NCBI RefSeq assembly: GCF_031082405.1
Contig: NZ_JAVHJU010000069.1
Location: 124,001-188,000 of the forward strand
DNA: 64,000 nt
Reading direction: 5' to 3'
Origin: Amycolatopsis sp. A133
Lineage (GTDB): Bacteria; Actinomycetota; Actinomycetes; Mycobacteriales; Pseudonocardiaceae
The position numbers and the translations under genes are program-made. The notes under the pieces were generated by a model. The model saw nothing but the letters and a program-made list of their open reading frames with translations. It did not search any database and was not told the origin of the DNA. Positions 48,580-57,779 of this stretch are shown piece after piece (positions within the stretch are counted from its first letter, which is position 1; the number at the start of each line of letters is the position of its first letter).

Positions 48580-49461
48580 ATGAAGGGCATCGTGCTGGCC
48601 GGAGGCAGCGGGACGCGCCTGCACCCGATCACCCAGGCGGTGTCGAAGCAGCTGCTCCCGGTCTACGACAAGCCGATGATCTACTACCCGGTCTCGGTGC
48701 TGATGCTGGCCGGGATCCGCGAGATCCTCGTCATCTCCACCCCTACCGACCTGCCGATGTTCCGCAGGCTGCTGGGCAACGGCGACCAGTTCGGCGTCTC
48801 GTTCTCCTACGCCGAGCAGCCCAGCCCGAACGGGCTGGCCGAGGCCTTCGTGATCGGCGCGGACTTCATCGGCGACGACGACGTGGCGCTCGTCCTCGGC
48901 GACAACATCTTCTACGGCCAGGGCTTCTCCGGCCGCCTGCAGCAGGCCGTGCGGGAGCTCGACGGCTGCGTCCTGTTCGGCTACCCGGTCAAGGACCCCG
49001 AGCGCTACGGCGTCGGCGAAGTCGACGAGACCGGCAAGCTGCTCACCATCGAGGAAAAGCCGCTGAAGCCGCGCTCCAACAAGGCGATCACCGGCCTGTA
49101 CTTCTACGACAACCGGGTCGTCGACATCGCCCGCGCGCTGACGCCGTCGGCGCGCGGTGAGCTCGAGATCACCGACGTCAACCTCACCTACCTGCGCGAG
49201 GACCGCGCCACGCTGGTCGAGCTCAGCCGCGGGTTCGCCTGGCTCGACACCGGCACGCACGACTCGCTGCTCGAAGCGGGCCAGTTCGTGCAGGTGCTGG
49301 AGCACCGGACCGGCGTGCGCATCGCGTGCCTCGAGGAAATCGCGCTGCGCATGGGCTTCATCGACGCCGACGAGTGCTACGCGCTGGGCGAGAAGCTGGC
49401 GAAGTCCGGCTACGGCGACTACGTCAAGGCAGTCGCCGTAGCAGCGGGAGCTTCGGCCTAG
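48580..49461 (+). CDS. rfbA: Glucose-1-phosphate thymidylyltransferase
   Basis: Protein of 293 residues, standard RmlA length. The nucleotide-binding loop is LAGGSGTRLHP with the SKQLLPVYDKPM segment. ALVLGDNIFYG and FAWLDTGTHDSLLEA are hallmarks of RmlA. It makes dTDP-glucose from dTTP and glucose 1-phosphate for rhamnose and other deoxysugars. The rmlB, rmlD and rmlC partners are not adjacent, but an RmlC-like gene starts at 63540. Its stop overlaps the convergent monooxygenase gene by 4 nt. Confidence 0.96.
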   Translation: MKGIVLAGGSGTRLHPITQAVSKQLLPVYDKPMIYYPVSVLMLAGIREILVISTPTDLPMFRRLLGNGDQFGVSFSYAEQPSPNGLAEAFVIGADFIGDDDVALVLGDNIFYGQGFSGRLQQAVRELDGCVLFGYPVKDPERYGVGEVDETGKLLTIEEKPLKPRSNKAITGLYFYDNRVVDIARALTPSARGELEITDVNLTYLREDRATLVELSRGFAWLDTGTHDSLLEAGQFVQVLEHRTGVRIACLEEIALRMGFIDADECYALGEKLAKSGYGDYVKAVAVAAGASA

Positions 49462-50768
49462 AACAGCTGCTCACGCAGCGTCGTTCCGGTGTACTCGGTC
49501 CGGAACACCCCGCGTTCCTGCAGGTGGGGGACGACTTTGTCGACGAACTCGTCGAGCCCGCCCGGTGTCAGGTGCGGCACCAGCACGAACCCGTCGGCGG
49601 CGTCGGACTGGACGTAATCGTCGATCGCCGCGGCCACCGTCGACGGCGTGCCGACGAACTGCTGGCGCGCGGTGGCCTCGATCACCAGCTCGCGGATCGA
49701 GAGCTTCTTCTCCTCCGCGATGGCCCGCCACCTCCGCGCCGTTTCCAGCGGGTCCTTCTCGTGGCGGACGCGGCCCCAGGTCAGCGGCTCGGCGTCCGGG
49801 TCGGGATCAACCTCCGGCAGCGGCCCGTCGACGTCGTAGTCCGACAGGTCGCGGCTCCACACCTGCTCGAGGAACTGGATCGCGGTGGCCGGGCGCACCT
49901 GCTGGAGCCGGATCTCGCGGGCGTTCTCCTCGGCTTCGGCGTCGGTGTCGCCGAGGACGAACGTCGCGGCCGGCATGATCAGCAGCTCGCCGTGTTCGCG
50001 GCCGTACGCGGCCAGGCGGCGCTTGACGTCGTGGAAGAACGCCTGGCCGTCTTCGAGGCTGCCGTGCCTGCTGAAGATGACATCCGCGGTCTTCGCGGCG
50101 AACTCCCGGCCCTCGTCGGAGTCGCCGGCCTGGATGACGATCGGCTGCCCCTGCGGCGTCCGCGGCAGCGTGAACTCACCCGCGATGTCGAACTGTGGCC
50201 CACTGTGGACGAACCGGCCCGGGTCGCGGGCGAAGACGCCGTTCTCCTTGTCCCCCACCAGGGTCCCGGGCGCCCAGCTGTCCCACAGCTCGCGCACGGT
50301 GGCGAGGAACTCTTCGGCGCGCGCGTAGCGGTCTTCCCGCTTGAGGAAGCCGCCGCGCCGGAAGTTCTGCCCGGTGAAGGCGTCCGGCGACGTCACGACG
50401 TTCCACGCCGCGCGCCCGCCGGAGAGGTGGTCGATGCTCGCGACCTGGCGGGCCACCTCGTAGGGCTCGTTGAACGTCGACGACAGCGTCCCGGCCAGGC
50501 CGAGGTGCGTCGTGACGGCCGACAGCGCGGCCAGCACCGTGGTCGTGTTGGGCCGCCCGACGACGTCGGAGTCGAGGATCTTGCCCGCGTGCTCCCGCAG
50601 CCGCAGGCCTTCGGCGAGGAAGAGGAAGTCGAACTTGCCGCGTTCGGCCGTGCGGGCCAGGTGCTCGAAGGACGCGAAGTCGATCTGGCTGCCCGAGGCC
50701 GGGTCGCTCCACACCGTGGTGTTGTTGACGCCGGGGAAGTGCGCGGCGAGCTTGACCTGCTTGGTCAT
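49458..50768 (-). CDS. NtaA/SnaA/DmoA-family FMN-dependent monooxygenase
   Basis: Luciferase-like flavin monooxygenase of 436 residues. Landmarks are KFDFLFLAEGLRL, the TTHLGLAGTLSSTFNEPYEVARQVASIDHLSGGRAAWNVVTS block in segments (about 85-130), and QAGDSDEGREFAA. Relatives oxidise chelators, dimethyl sulfide or sulfonated compounds with FMNH2 from a separate reductase. The ATG start at 50768 lies 1 nt after the stop of another luciferase-like gene, so the two are co-transcribed. Confidence 0.92.
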   Translation of the reverse strand: MTKQVKLAAHFPGVNNTTVWSDPASGSQIDFASFEHLARTAERGKFDFLFLAEGLRLREHAGKILDSDVVGRPNTTTVLAALSAVTTHLGLAGTLSSTFNEPYEVARQVASIDHLSGGRAAWNVVTSPDAFTGQNFRRGGFLKREDRYARAEEFLATVRELWDSWAPGTLVGDKENGVFARDPGRFVHSGPQFDIAGEFTLPRTPQGQPIVIQAGDSDEGREFAAKTADVIFSRHGSLEDGQAFFHDVKRRLAAYGREHGELLIMPAATFVLGDTDAEAEENAREIRLQQVRPATAIQFLEQVWSRDLSDYDVDGPLPEVDPDPDAEPLTWGRVRHEKDPLETARRWRAIAEEKKLSIRELVIEATARQQFVGTPSTVAAAIDDYVQSDAADGFVLVPHLTPGGLDEFVDKVVPHLQERGVFRTEYTGTTLREQLF

Positions 50769-50769
50769 C

Positions 50770-51864
50770 TCACACCCCCTGGTACTGGTTGGCTGCGGCA
50801 CCGAGGCCGAGGTGCTCCCGCAAGGTGGTCCCCGTGTACCCGCTCCGGAACGCGCCCGCGGCCCGCAGGGCGGGCACGGCTTCGCCGGTGATCAGGTCGA
50901 GGTCGTCGGGCAGGACGGCGGGGCGCAGGTGGAACCCGGCGACGCCGGTCTCGGCCGCCCAGCGCGGCAGCTCGGCGGCCAGCTGCGCCGGCGTGCCGGC
51001 GAACGACAGGCCCGCGGGTTCGAACGGGACCAAGGCGTCCAGTTCGCGCTGCCGGTCGCGGGCGCCCTGCCCGGTCTCGGCCAGCACGACCGACACCGTG
51101 GCCAGTACCTTCGCGCCGGGGTGCCGGGCGGCCGCGGCGCGGACCGCGTCGAGGTGGTCGGCCCTGGTCACGACCACGTCGGCACCGGATGCGTGCGGCG
51201 AGTCGCCGTAGACGGCGGTCACCGGGTGCCCCTGCGGCGGCCGCGGCGTGATCGACGGGCCCTTCACGCTGAAGAACCGGCCCTCGAAGTCGACGTAGTG
51301 CAGCTTCTCGCGGTCGATGAACCGGCCGGTCGCCGCGTCGCGGATGATCGCGTCGTCCTCCCAGCTGTCCCACAGCCGGGTGATGACGTCGAGGACCTCG
51401 GCCGTCTCGGCGTCGCCGTCCTCCGGCGAGGGAGCCGGGCGGCGGCCGAAGTGCGCGGCCTCGGCGGCCGTCAGGGACGGCACCGCCAGCACGCCGGCGC
51501 GGCCCCGGCTCGCGTAGTCCAGGGTCGCGACCGCCGTCGAGACGTGGAACGGCTCGGTGTGCGTGGTGGTGACGGTCGGGACCAGGCCGATCCGGCTGGT
51601 CACGGGAGCGATCGCGGACAGCGTGAGCAGCGCGTCGAGCCGTCCGATGACAGCACCGCCGACCCCGGAGCCGCCGGACTGCAGCGCGAGCGAGTCGTCG
51701 AGGGTGACGAAGTCGAGCGAAGCGGCTTCGGCGAGCTTCGCGTACTTCAGGTAGTGGCCGGCGGTGAACAGGGCGGCGGGCTCGACCGCGGAGATCCGCC
51801 ACGCGGCCGGGTGGTACCCGGCCCCGTCGATGGCGACGCCCAGGTGCAGCTGTGCGGAAACCAT
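50770..51864 (-). CDS. Luciferase-like (LLM class) flavin-dependent monooxygenase
   Basis: Protein of 364 residues, a diverged relative of the adjacent NtaA-type enzyme: LAEAASLDFVTLDDSLAL, TSRIGLVPTVTTTHTEPFHVSTAVATLDYASRGRAG (in parts), and the shared C-terminal signature YTGTTLREHL, also found in its neighbour as YTGTTLREQL. It probably acts on the same or a related organosulfur or amine substrate. ATG 51864 follows a region with alternative hairpins (51913-51943). Confidence 0.88.
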   Translation of the reverse strand: MVSAQLHLGVAIDGAGYHPAAWRISAVEPAALFTAGHYLKYAKLAEAASLDFVTLDDSLALQSGGSGVGGAVIGRLDALLTLSAIAPVTSRIGLVPTVTTTHTEPFHVSTAVATLDYASRGRAGVLAVPSLTAAEAAHFGRRPAPSPEDGDAETAEVLDVITRLWDSWEDDAIIRDAATGRFIDREKLHYVDFEGRFFSVKGPSITPRPPQGHPVTAVYGDSPHASGADVVVTRADHLDAVRAAAARHPGAKVLATVSVVLAETGQGARDRQRELDALVPFEPAGLSFAGTPAQLAAELPRWAAETGVAGFHLRPAVLPDDLDLITGEAVPALRAAGAFRSGYTGTTLREHLGLGAAANQYQGV

Positions 51865-51912
51865 GCCTGCGCAACTCCGCCGGCCGAGCCGGGATTCCCG
51901 CTCCCACCCACT

Positions 51913-51943
51913 GGGAAAAACTTCACTTTCCCTATGAAAGTGA
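51913..51943 (-). promoter_or_regulatory. Alternative hairpins upstream of the two-gene monooxygenase operon
   Basis: TCACTTTC-cctat-GAAAGTGA (51923-51943) is a perfect 8-bp stem. Its left arm also overlaps a competing GGGAAA/TTTCCC pair (51913-51932). The position 49 nt before ATG 51864 suits an operator or a small switch. Confidence 0.45.
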
Positions 51944-51956
51944 CGCCTGGGCGGGA

Positions 51957-52808
51957 TCAGAACGGGCGGCGGGCCATCTCTTCGAGGCGGGCGATGCGGT
52001 CGGCGATCGGCGGGTGGGTCGAGAACAGCTTGCTCAGGCCCTCGCCGGGGCGGAACGGGTTCGCGATCATCAGGTGCGACTGCGAAACCAGCTGCGGCTC
52101 GGCGACCAGCGGCCGCGCCCGCGTTCCGGCGTCCAGCTTCCGCAGCGCCGAGGCCAGGCCCAGCGGGTCGCCGGTCAGCTCGGCGCCGGACGCGTCGGCC
52201 TGGTACTCCCGCGAGCGGCTCACGCCCATCCGGATGACGGCCGCCGCGATCGGCCCGACGAAGATCAGCAGCAGGCTGAGCAGGGGGTTCCCGTCGCGGT
52301 TGCTGCCGCCGAAGAACAGCGCGATGTTCGCGAGCACGCTGATCACGCTGGCCAGCGCGCCGGCGACGCACGAGATGAGGATGTCGCGGCTGTAGACGTG
52401 CGACAGCTCGTGGCCGAGCACGGCCCGCAGCTCCCGCTCGTCGAGCAGCTCGAGAATGCCGGTCGTGCAGCACACGGCGGCGTGCCGCGGGCTGCGGCCG
52501 GTGGCGAACGCGTTCGGCGCGACCGTCGGGCTGAGGTACAGCTGCGGCATCGGCTGGCGGGCGACCTGCGCGAGCTCGCGCACGATCCGGTACATCACGG
52601 GCTGCTCGACCTCGGACACCGGCCGCGCCCGCATCGCGCGCAGCGCCAGCTTGTCGGAGCTGAAGTAGGCGAACGCGTTCATCCCGAGGGCGACGAGCAG
52701 GCCGATGACCAGCGCTCCGCGGCCGAAGAGCCCGCTGAGCGCGACGACGATCGCCGACAGCAGGCCGAGCAGCAATGCCGTCTTCAGTCCGTTCCGGTGC
52801 CCGTGCAC
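51957..52808 (-). CDS. htpX: Membrane zinc metalloprotease HtpX (M48)
   Basis: Protein of 283 residues with two N-terminal transmembrane helices (about 9-27 and 31-49) and two more after the active site. The zinc motif is HELSH (His133, Glu134, His137), and the third ligand is probably the Glu in SREYQADASGAELTG. HtpX degrades misfolded membrane proteins with FtsH. The conserved LYLSPTVAPNAFATGRSPRHAA block confirms the family. Its active site probably faces the cytoplasm. Confidence 0.95.
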   Translation of the reverse strand: MHGHRNGLKTALLLGLLSAIVVALSGLFGRGALVIGLLVALGMNAFAYFSSDKLALRAMRARPVSEVEQPVMYRIVRELAQVARQPMPQLYLSPTVAPNAFATGRSPRHAAVCCTTGILELLDERELRAVLGHELSHVYSRDILISCVAGALASVISVLANIALFFGGSNRDGNPLLSLLLIFVGPIAAAVIRMGVSRSREYQADASGAELTGDPLGLASALRKLDAGTRARPLVAEPQLVSQSHLMIANPFRPGEGLSKLFSTHPPIADRIARLEEMARRPF

Positions 52809-52942
52809 GCTCGCCTCCGTCCGCTGTCGTCCCGAGTGGGTTTACCCAGTGGAAACAACGCGATCGGGGGACGCGAAGTTCCTTCACGTGGGGATCGCGC
52901 GGGTTACGCTCGGACGGCGGATGATCAGGAGCGGAGGCGCCG

Positions 52943-53911
52943 ATGCGAGGTCGCCGGCTACCCCGGAGGACGCTGTTCGCGCTGGTCACGGCGGGCGCGG
53001 GCGCCCTCGTCCGGCCCGGGGTGGCGCGCGCCGCCACCGTCCGGTCGATCGACGTCGGCGGGGCACCGGACGCGGTCGCGGTGCACCCGCACACCGGCCT
53101 CGGGTACGTCACGGATGCCCAGGCCGGGACGGTCTCCGCGGTGGATCCGCGCAGCGTTTCGGTCGCCGAGGTGATCCACGTCGGTGGCGCGCCCGGCGAC
53201 GTCGCGATCGACCCGAGGGCCGGCCGGATCTACGTCGCGAACCCGCCGGCGGGCACCGTGGTGGCGCTGGACGCCCGGACCCACGACCTGGTGAGCGTAA
53301 TCGGCGCGGGGACCGGTGCCTCGGCACTGGCGGTCGACAGGGACGCCAACCGGGTCTACGCGGTCAGCGGCGCCACCGGGACGCTCGCCGTGCTCGACGG
53401 CGCGAGCTGCACGCTGGCGGCACTCGTGCCGGGCCCGAAGCCGGCCCTCACCGGGATCGGCCTCGACCCCGTCCGTGCGCTGGCCTACTGCGCGAGCACC
53501 GCCACCGACTCGGTCGAGGTGTTCTCGATCGGCACGGCGGAGTTCGTCGCTTCGGTGCCGGTCGGACGCAACCCGACCGGCGTCGCGGTGCACCACGCGA
53601 GCGGCACGGTCTACGTCGCCAACTCCGGCATCCACCACATGTCCATTGTGGATGGCGAGACGCACGCCGAGCGCAAGACCGTGTTGCTGCGCAGCGAATC
53701 CTCCGCGCTGGCCGTGCACCAGGGCACGAACACGGTGTACACCAACGGCGGCCAGAACGGGCTCACGCGCGTCGACGGCGCGACGGGCACGCTGAGCGGC
53801 GAGCTGTCGCTGGGCGTCAACCCCGGCGACGTCGCCGTCGACCAGCGCACGCGCACGGTGTGGGTCACCGATCCCCTGCACGGGCGAATCTTCCTCGTCC
53901 GCGATTTCTGA
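52943..53911 (+). CDS. Exported YncE-like beta-propeller protein with Tat-type signal
   Basis: Protein of 322 residues. The N-terminus (RRLPRRTLFALVTAGAGALV) resembles a twin-arginine signal, cleaved after AARA-like ARA near residue 30. The mature part has seven repeats of the YVTN type, for example HPHTGLGYVTDAQAGTVSAVD, DPRAGRIYVANPPAGTVVALD and HHASGTVYVANS. Such propellers bind partners or, in YncE, DNA; the function here is unknown. No lipobox is visible. Confidence 0.85.
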   Translation: MRGRRLPRRTLFALVTAGAGALVRPGVARAATVRSIDVGGAPDAVAVHPHTGLGYVTDAQAGTVSAVDPRSVSVAEVIHVGGAPGDVAIDPRAGRIYVANPPAGTVVALDARTHDLVSVIGAGTGASALAVDRDANRVYAVSGATGTLAVLDGASCTLAALVPGPKPALTGIGLDPVRALAYCASTATDSVEVFSIGTAEFVASVPVGRNPTGVAVHHASGTVYVANSGIHHMSIVDGETHAERKTVLLRSESSALAVHQGTNTVYTNGGQNGLTRVDGATGTLSGELSLGVNPGDVAVDQRTRTVWVTDPLHGRIFLVRDF

Positions 53912-53937
53912 CCGGCCGGCTGGGGCCACTCCAGGTA

Positions 53938-53943
53938 TACGGT
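53938..53943 (+). promoter_or_regulatory. Candidate -10 (TACGGT) of the F420 oxidoreductase gene
   Basis: TACGGT, overlapping TATACG, ends 7 nt before ATG 53951; a leaderless mRNA is likely. Confidence 0.45.
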
Positions 53944-53950
53944 CGAAACC

Positions 53951-54826
53951 ATGAAACTCGGACTGCAGATCCCCGACTTCACCTGGCCGAACGGAGCGTC
54001 CGCGTTGGGCGCCGACCTCGCCGCCGTCGTCCGCGCGGGTGATCAAGCCGGCTTCGACTCCATCGCCGTGATGGACCACTTCTTCCAGATCGGTGCGGTC
54101 GGCCCGACCGAAAACGACATGCTCGAGGCGTACACCACCCTCGGCTTCATCGCGGCGCACACCGAGCACGCGAAGCTGCTCACCGTCGTCACCGGCGTGC
54201 TCTACCGGCACCCCGGCCTGCTCGCCAAGGCGATCACGACCCTGGACGTGCTGTCGGGCGGCCGCGCGGTCCTCGGCATCGGCGCGGGCTGGAACGAGGA
54301 GGAGTCCCGCGGGCTGGGATTCCCGTTCCCGTCCGTGGCCGAGCGGTTCGAGCTGCTGGAGGAGAACCTCCAGTACGTGCTGCAGATGTGGGCCGACGGC
54401 GACGCGCCGTTCAAGAGCAAGCACTTCGACGCTTCCCGGTTGCTGAACGTGCCGCAGGCGCTGTCGAAGCCGCGGCCGCTGATCATGATCGGTGGCGGCG
54501 GTGAGAAGAAGACCCTGAAGCTCGTCGCCAAGTACGCCGACGCGTGCAACCTGTTCAACGGCCCGGACCTGGAGCACAAGCTCGACGTGCTGAGGCAGCA
54601 CTGCGAGAACGAGGGCCGCGACTACGACTCGATCGTCAAGACCGTCTACCACGTCCTCGACGTCGGCGAGAACGGCGAGAAGGCCGGTGAACTGCTGGCC
54701 GAGCTGGAGCGGCTGAACGGGCTCGGCATCCAGGTCGCCCTCGGCGCGGTGCCGCACGTCCACCGGCCGGCGGTGCTCGAGAAGTTCGCCACCGACGTCA
54801 TCCCCGCCGCCGAGAAGCTCGGCTGA
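53951..54826 (+). CDS. LLM class F420-dependent oxidoreductase
   Basis: Protein of 291 residues with a luciferase-like TIM barrel (MKLGLQIPDF; SIAVMDHFFQ; TTLDVLSGGRAVLGIGAGWNEEES; RPLIMIGGGGEKKTLKLVAKYADACNLF in parts). The GGRAVLGIGAGW block is characteristic of the F420-using group. It probably reduces or oxidises a small organic substrate with coenzyme F420. A strong terminator follows at 54837-54878, so the gene is probably monocistronic. Confidence 0.9.
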   Translation: MKLGLQIPDFTWPNGASALGADLAAVVRAGDQAGFDSIAVMDHFFQIGAVGPTENDMLEAYTTLGFIAAHTEHAKLLTVVTGVLYRHPGLLAKAITTLDVLSGGRAVLGIGAGWNEEESRGLGFPFPSVAERFELLEENLQYVLQMWADGDAPFKSKHFDASRLLNVPQALSKPRPLIMIGGGGEKKTLKLVAKYADACNLFNGPDLEHKLDVLRQHCENEGRDYDSIVKTVYHVLDVGENGEKAGELLAELERLNGLGIQVALGAVPHVHRPAVLEKFATDVIPAAEKLG

Positions 54827-54836
54827 CCCCACCTTC

Positions 54837-54878
54837 CGCCGGAGCCCTTTCCGCCGTCCGGCGGGGAGGGCTCCGGCG
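54837..54878 (+). terminator. Hairpin terminator after the F420 oxidoreductase gene
   Basis: CGCCGGAGCCCT (54837-54848) pairs perfectly with AGGGCTCCGGCG (54867-54878). The loop contains a second small stem. It lies 10 nt after the stop. Confidence 0.8.
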
Positions 54879-55104
54879 CGTTCAGCCGTCCTTGGCGACC
54901 CCGCCTCAGGCCGGCCCCGGAGCAGGTCCACTGTGGACGTTACGGGTACGGACGAGCACGGTTGGTGATCCTCGCCACAGTTGGCCCATCCAGGTTGCGG
55001 TTCCGAATCGGTCCACCGGCGGCTCCCGCGTCGCTGTAACGACCTCCCGGCGCCGGTCGACGTGTCAGGTGCACATCGCGACCGCGAGCCAAGGAGCCTG
55101 GTAG
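54879..55104 (+). other. Leader region of the polysaccharide operon
   Basis: 226 nt with no gene between the terminator and the C-methyltransferase gene. It contains a small palindrome, GTCCAC-t-GTGGAC, near 54926, and AAGGAG just before ATG 55105. The promoter of the nine-gene operon should be here, but no convincing hexamer pair was identified. Confidence 0.45.
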
Positions 55105-56337
55105 ATGACCACATGTCGACTCTGCGGTTCGACAAACACGGCCGGCGTCGTCGACCTCGGTGCGACTCCCCCGTGTGAGCGATTTTTGACGGCGGAGCAG
55201 CTCGACGAGCCGGAAGCCACGTTCCCGCTCCACCTGAAGGTGTGCACCGACTGCTGGCTCGCCCAGATCCCGCCGCTGATCGACCCCGACGACACCTTCA
55301 CCGAGTACGCGTACTTCTCGTCCTTCTCGACGTCCTGGGTCGAGCACGCGAAGCGCTTCGTCGACGGCGCGGTCGACCGGCTCGGGCTCGGGGAAAAGTC
55401 GTTCGTCGTCGAGGTCGCGAGCAACGACGGATACCTGCTCAAGCACGTCGTCGGGCACGGGATCCGGTGTCTGGGCGTGGAACCTTCGGTGAACGTCGGG
55501 CAGGCCGCGCGCGACGCCGGCGTGCCCACCCTGACGGCCTTCCTCTCCGAGGAAACCGGCCTGAAGGTGCGCGAAGAGCACGGGCCGGCCGACCTCGTGG
55601 CCGCGAACAACGTCTACGCGCACATCCCCGACGTCCTCGGCTTCACCAAGGGCCTGCGTGCGCTGGTCGCGGACGACGGCTGGGTCTCCATCGAGGTCCA
55701 GCACCTGCTCACGCTGATCGAGGAGAACCAGTACGACACGATCTACCACGAGCACTTCCAGTACTACACGGTCGAATCCGCGCGCCGGGCCCTGGCGACC
55801 GGCGGCCTCACCGTGGTCGACGTCGAACTGGTGCCGACGCACGGCGGCTCGATCCGGCTGTGGGCGCGTCCGGCCGAGGTGGCGGGCGAGCCCAGCGAGC
55901 GGATGACCGACGTGCTGGAGCGCGAAAAAGCGGCCGGGCTGCACGAGCTGTCCGGGTACACCGAGTTCGCCGAGCGCGTCACCCGCGTGCGGCTGGACCT
56001 GCTGAAGTTCCTCATCGAGGCGCGGGGCGACGGGAAGACCGTCGTCGGCTACGGCGCCCCGGGCAAGGGCAACACCCTGCTGAACCACTGCGGCATCCGG
56101 ACGGACCTGCTGCAGTACACGGTCGACCGCAACCCGTACAAGCACGGCCGGTTCACCCCCGGCACGCGCATCCCGGTGCTGGCTCCGGAACGGATCGAAG
56201 CGGACCGGCCCGACTACGTGCTCGTCCTCCCGTGGAACCTCCGGGAGGAACTGACCGAACAGCTTTCGTTCGTGGGTGCCTGGGGCGGAAAACTCGTGTT
56301 CCCCATTCCCCGCCTGGAAATCGTCGAGGTGCAGTGA
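55105..56337 (+). CDS. Sugar C-methyltransferase-type SAM methyltransferase (TylC3/NovU-like)
   Basis: Protein of 410 residues with three domains: an N-terminal zinc-binding segment (CRLCG at 4-8 and CTDCW near 50; Methyltransf_13), a central SAM domain (VVEVASNDGYLLKHVVGHGIRCLGVEPS; Methyltransf_25-like) and a C-terminal Methyltransf_14 domain (VVGYGAPGKGNTLLNHCGI; DRNPYKHGRFTPGTRIPV). This architecture belongs to NDP-hexose C-3 or C-5 methyltransferases of deoxysugar pathways. It is the first gene of the operon, ending 1 nt before the next start (GTG 56339). Confidence 0.93.
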   Translation: MTTCRLCGSTNTAGVVDLGATPPCERFLTAEQLDEPEATFPLHLKVCTDCWLAQIPPLIDPDDTFTEYAYFSSFSTSWVEHAKRFVDGAVDRLGLGEKSFVVEVASNDGYLLKHVVGHGIRCLGVEPSVNVGQAARDAGVPTLTAFLSEETGLKVREEHGPADLVAANNVYAHIPDVLGFTKGLRALVADDGWVSIEVQHLLTLIEENQYDTIYHEHFQYYTVESARRALATGGLTVVDVELVPTHGGSIRLWARPAEVAGEPSERMTDVLEREKAAGLHELSGYTEFAERVTRVRLDLLKFLIEARGDGKTVVGYGAPGKGNTLLNHCGIRTDLLQYTVDRNPYKHGRFTPGTRIPVLAPERIEADRPDYVLVLPWNLREELTEQLSFVGAWGGKLVFPIPRLEIVEVQ

Positions 56338-56338
56338 A

Positions 56339-57130
56339 GTGAAGGTCGTCCTCTTTTGCGGTGGTTACGGGATGCGGATGCGCAACGGCGCGGCCGACGA
56401 CATCCCGAAGCCGATGGCGATGGTCGGTCCCAGACCGCTCATCTGGCACGTGATGCGCTACTACGCGCATTTCGGCCACACTGAATTCATCCTGTGCCTC
56501 GGTTACGGCGCGGCGCACATCAAGAACTTCTTCCTGTCGTACGAAGAGACGATTTCGAACGACTTCGTCCTCCGCAACGGCCAGGCCGAACTGCTCTCGA
56601 CCGACATCGCGGACTGGACGATCACGTTCGTGCAGACCGGGATCGAGTCGCCGATCGGCGAGCGCCTCCGCCGCGTCCGCGACCACCTCGACGGCGACGA
56701 GATGTTCCTCGCGAACTACGCCGACGTCCTTTCCGACGTGCCGCTGCCGGAGATGATCGACCGCTTCGAGAAGTCGGACGCGGGCGCGTCGATGATGGTC
56801 GTCCCGCCGCAGTCGTCGTTCCACTGCGTCGAAATGGACGAAGGCGGCATGGTCGGCTCGATCACCGCGGTGAGCGAAATGCCGCTGTGGGAGAACGGCG
56901 GCTACTTCGTGCTGCGGCAGGAAGTGTTCGACCACATTCCGGAAAACGGCGACCTCGTCGCCGACGGCTGCGGTGAGCTGGCCAAGCGCGGCCGGCTGCT
57001 CGCCTACCCGTACCGCGGGTTCTGGAAGCCGACCGACACGGTCAAGGAGCGGGCGGCGCTCGACTACGCCTACAGCCACGGCGACCGGCCTTGGGCGCTC
57101 TGGGAGCGCGCGGCCGTGAGCATCGCGTGA
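56339..57130 (+). CDS. Sugar-1-phosphate nucleotidyltransferase, glucose-1-phosphate cytidylyltransferase-like
   Basis: Protein of 263 residues. The nucleotide-binding loop is FCGGYGMRMR followed by DIPKPMAMVGPRPLIWHVMRYYAHFG, close in pattern to RfbF-type cytidylyltransferases. GDLVADGCGELAKRGRLLAYPYRGFWKPTDTVKER in parts closes the active site. It activates a sugar 1-phosphate for the pathway; CTP is the best guess for the nucleotide. GTG 56339 is used. Its stop overlaps the PIG-L gene start by 4 nt. Confidence 0.88.
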   Translation: MKVVLFCGGYGMRMRNGAADDIPKPMAMVGPRPLIWHVMRYYAHFGHTEFILCLGYGAAHIKNFFLSYEETISNDFVLRNGQAELLSTDIADWTITFVQTGIESPIGERLRRVRDHLDGDEMFLANYADVLSDVPLPEMIDRFEKSDAGASMMVVPPQSSFHCVEMDEGGMVGSITAVSEMPLWENGGYFVLRQEVFDHIPENGDLVADGCGELAKRGRLLAYPYRGFWKPTDTVKERAALDYAYSHGDRPWALWERAAVSIA

Positions 57131-57774
57131 TCGGGCTTCGACCGGAACGGCTCGGCAGCGTCGTCGCACTCGGCGCGCACTGCGACGACATCGCGATCGG
57201 CGCCGGCGGCACGCTGCTGACGCTGTGCCAGTCCCGGCCCGGCCTGCGGGTCGACGCCCTGGTCCTCTCCGGCGGCGGCACCGACCGCGAGGACGAGGAG
57301 CGGGCGGCGCTGGCGGCGTTCTGCCCCGGCGCGGACCTCTCCGTCACGGTGCTGAAACTGCGGGACGGGCGCTTCCCGGCCCACTGGGAAGAGGCCAAGG
57401 ACGCCCTGGAAGACCTGCGGCGGCGGACCGACCCCGACGTCATCCTGGCGACGCGCACCGACGACGCGCACCAAGACCACCGCGGCCTGGCGAAGCTGGT
57501 GCCGACGACGTTCCGCAACCACCTGACGCTGGGCTACGAGATCGTCAAGTGGGACGGCGACCTCGGCCGCCCGTCGGTGTACCAGCCGCTGTCCGACGAG
57601 ATCGCCGAAGAGAAGGTCCGGCTGCTGCAGGAGCACTACGCCTCGCAGCGGCACCGGCCCTGGTACGACCGCGAGGCCTTCCTCGGGCTGGCCCGCATCC
57701 GCGGGATCGAAGCCGCCGCGAAGTACGCCGAAGCGTTTTTCGCCAAAAAACTCACTCTCGACCTGAAGGGCTGA
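57127..57774 (+). CDS. PIG-L family deacetylase
   Basis: Zinc-dependent LmbE-like amidase of 215 residues. The metal motif is GAHCDDIAIGAGG (the family HPDDE pattern with Cys for Pro and Ile for Glu), and the distal ligand is in TRTDDAHQDHRGL. It removes an acyl group, usually acetyl, from an amino sugar or its nucleotide. GTG 57127 overlaps the preceding stop by 4 nt. Its place beside an epimerase and a second hydrolase gene suggests it edits an N-acyl sugar in this pathway. Confidence 0.9.
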   Translation: MIGLRPERLGSVVALGAHCDDIAIGAGGTLLTLCQSRPGLRVDALVLSGGGTDREDEERAALAAFCPGADLSVTVLKLRDGRFPAHWEEAKDALEDLRRRTDPDVILATRTDDAHQDHRGLAKLVPTTFRNHLTLGYEIVKWDGDLGRPSVYQPLSDEIAEEKVRLLQEHYASQRHRPWYDREAFLGLARIRGIEAAAKYAEAFFAKKLTLDLKG

Positions 57775-57779
57775 ATCCG

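Noticed and set aside
51913..51943. SAM-type riboswitch before the monooxygenase operon
   Set aside because: Only simple hairpins are seen. The conserved core of known SAM riboswitches could not be recognised.
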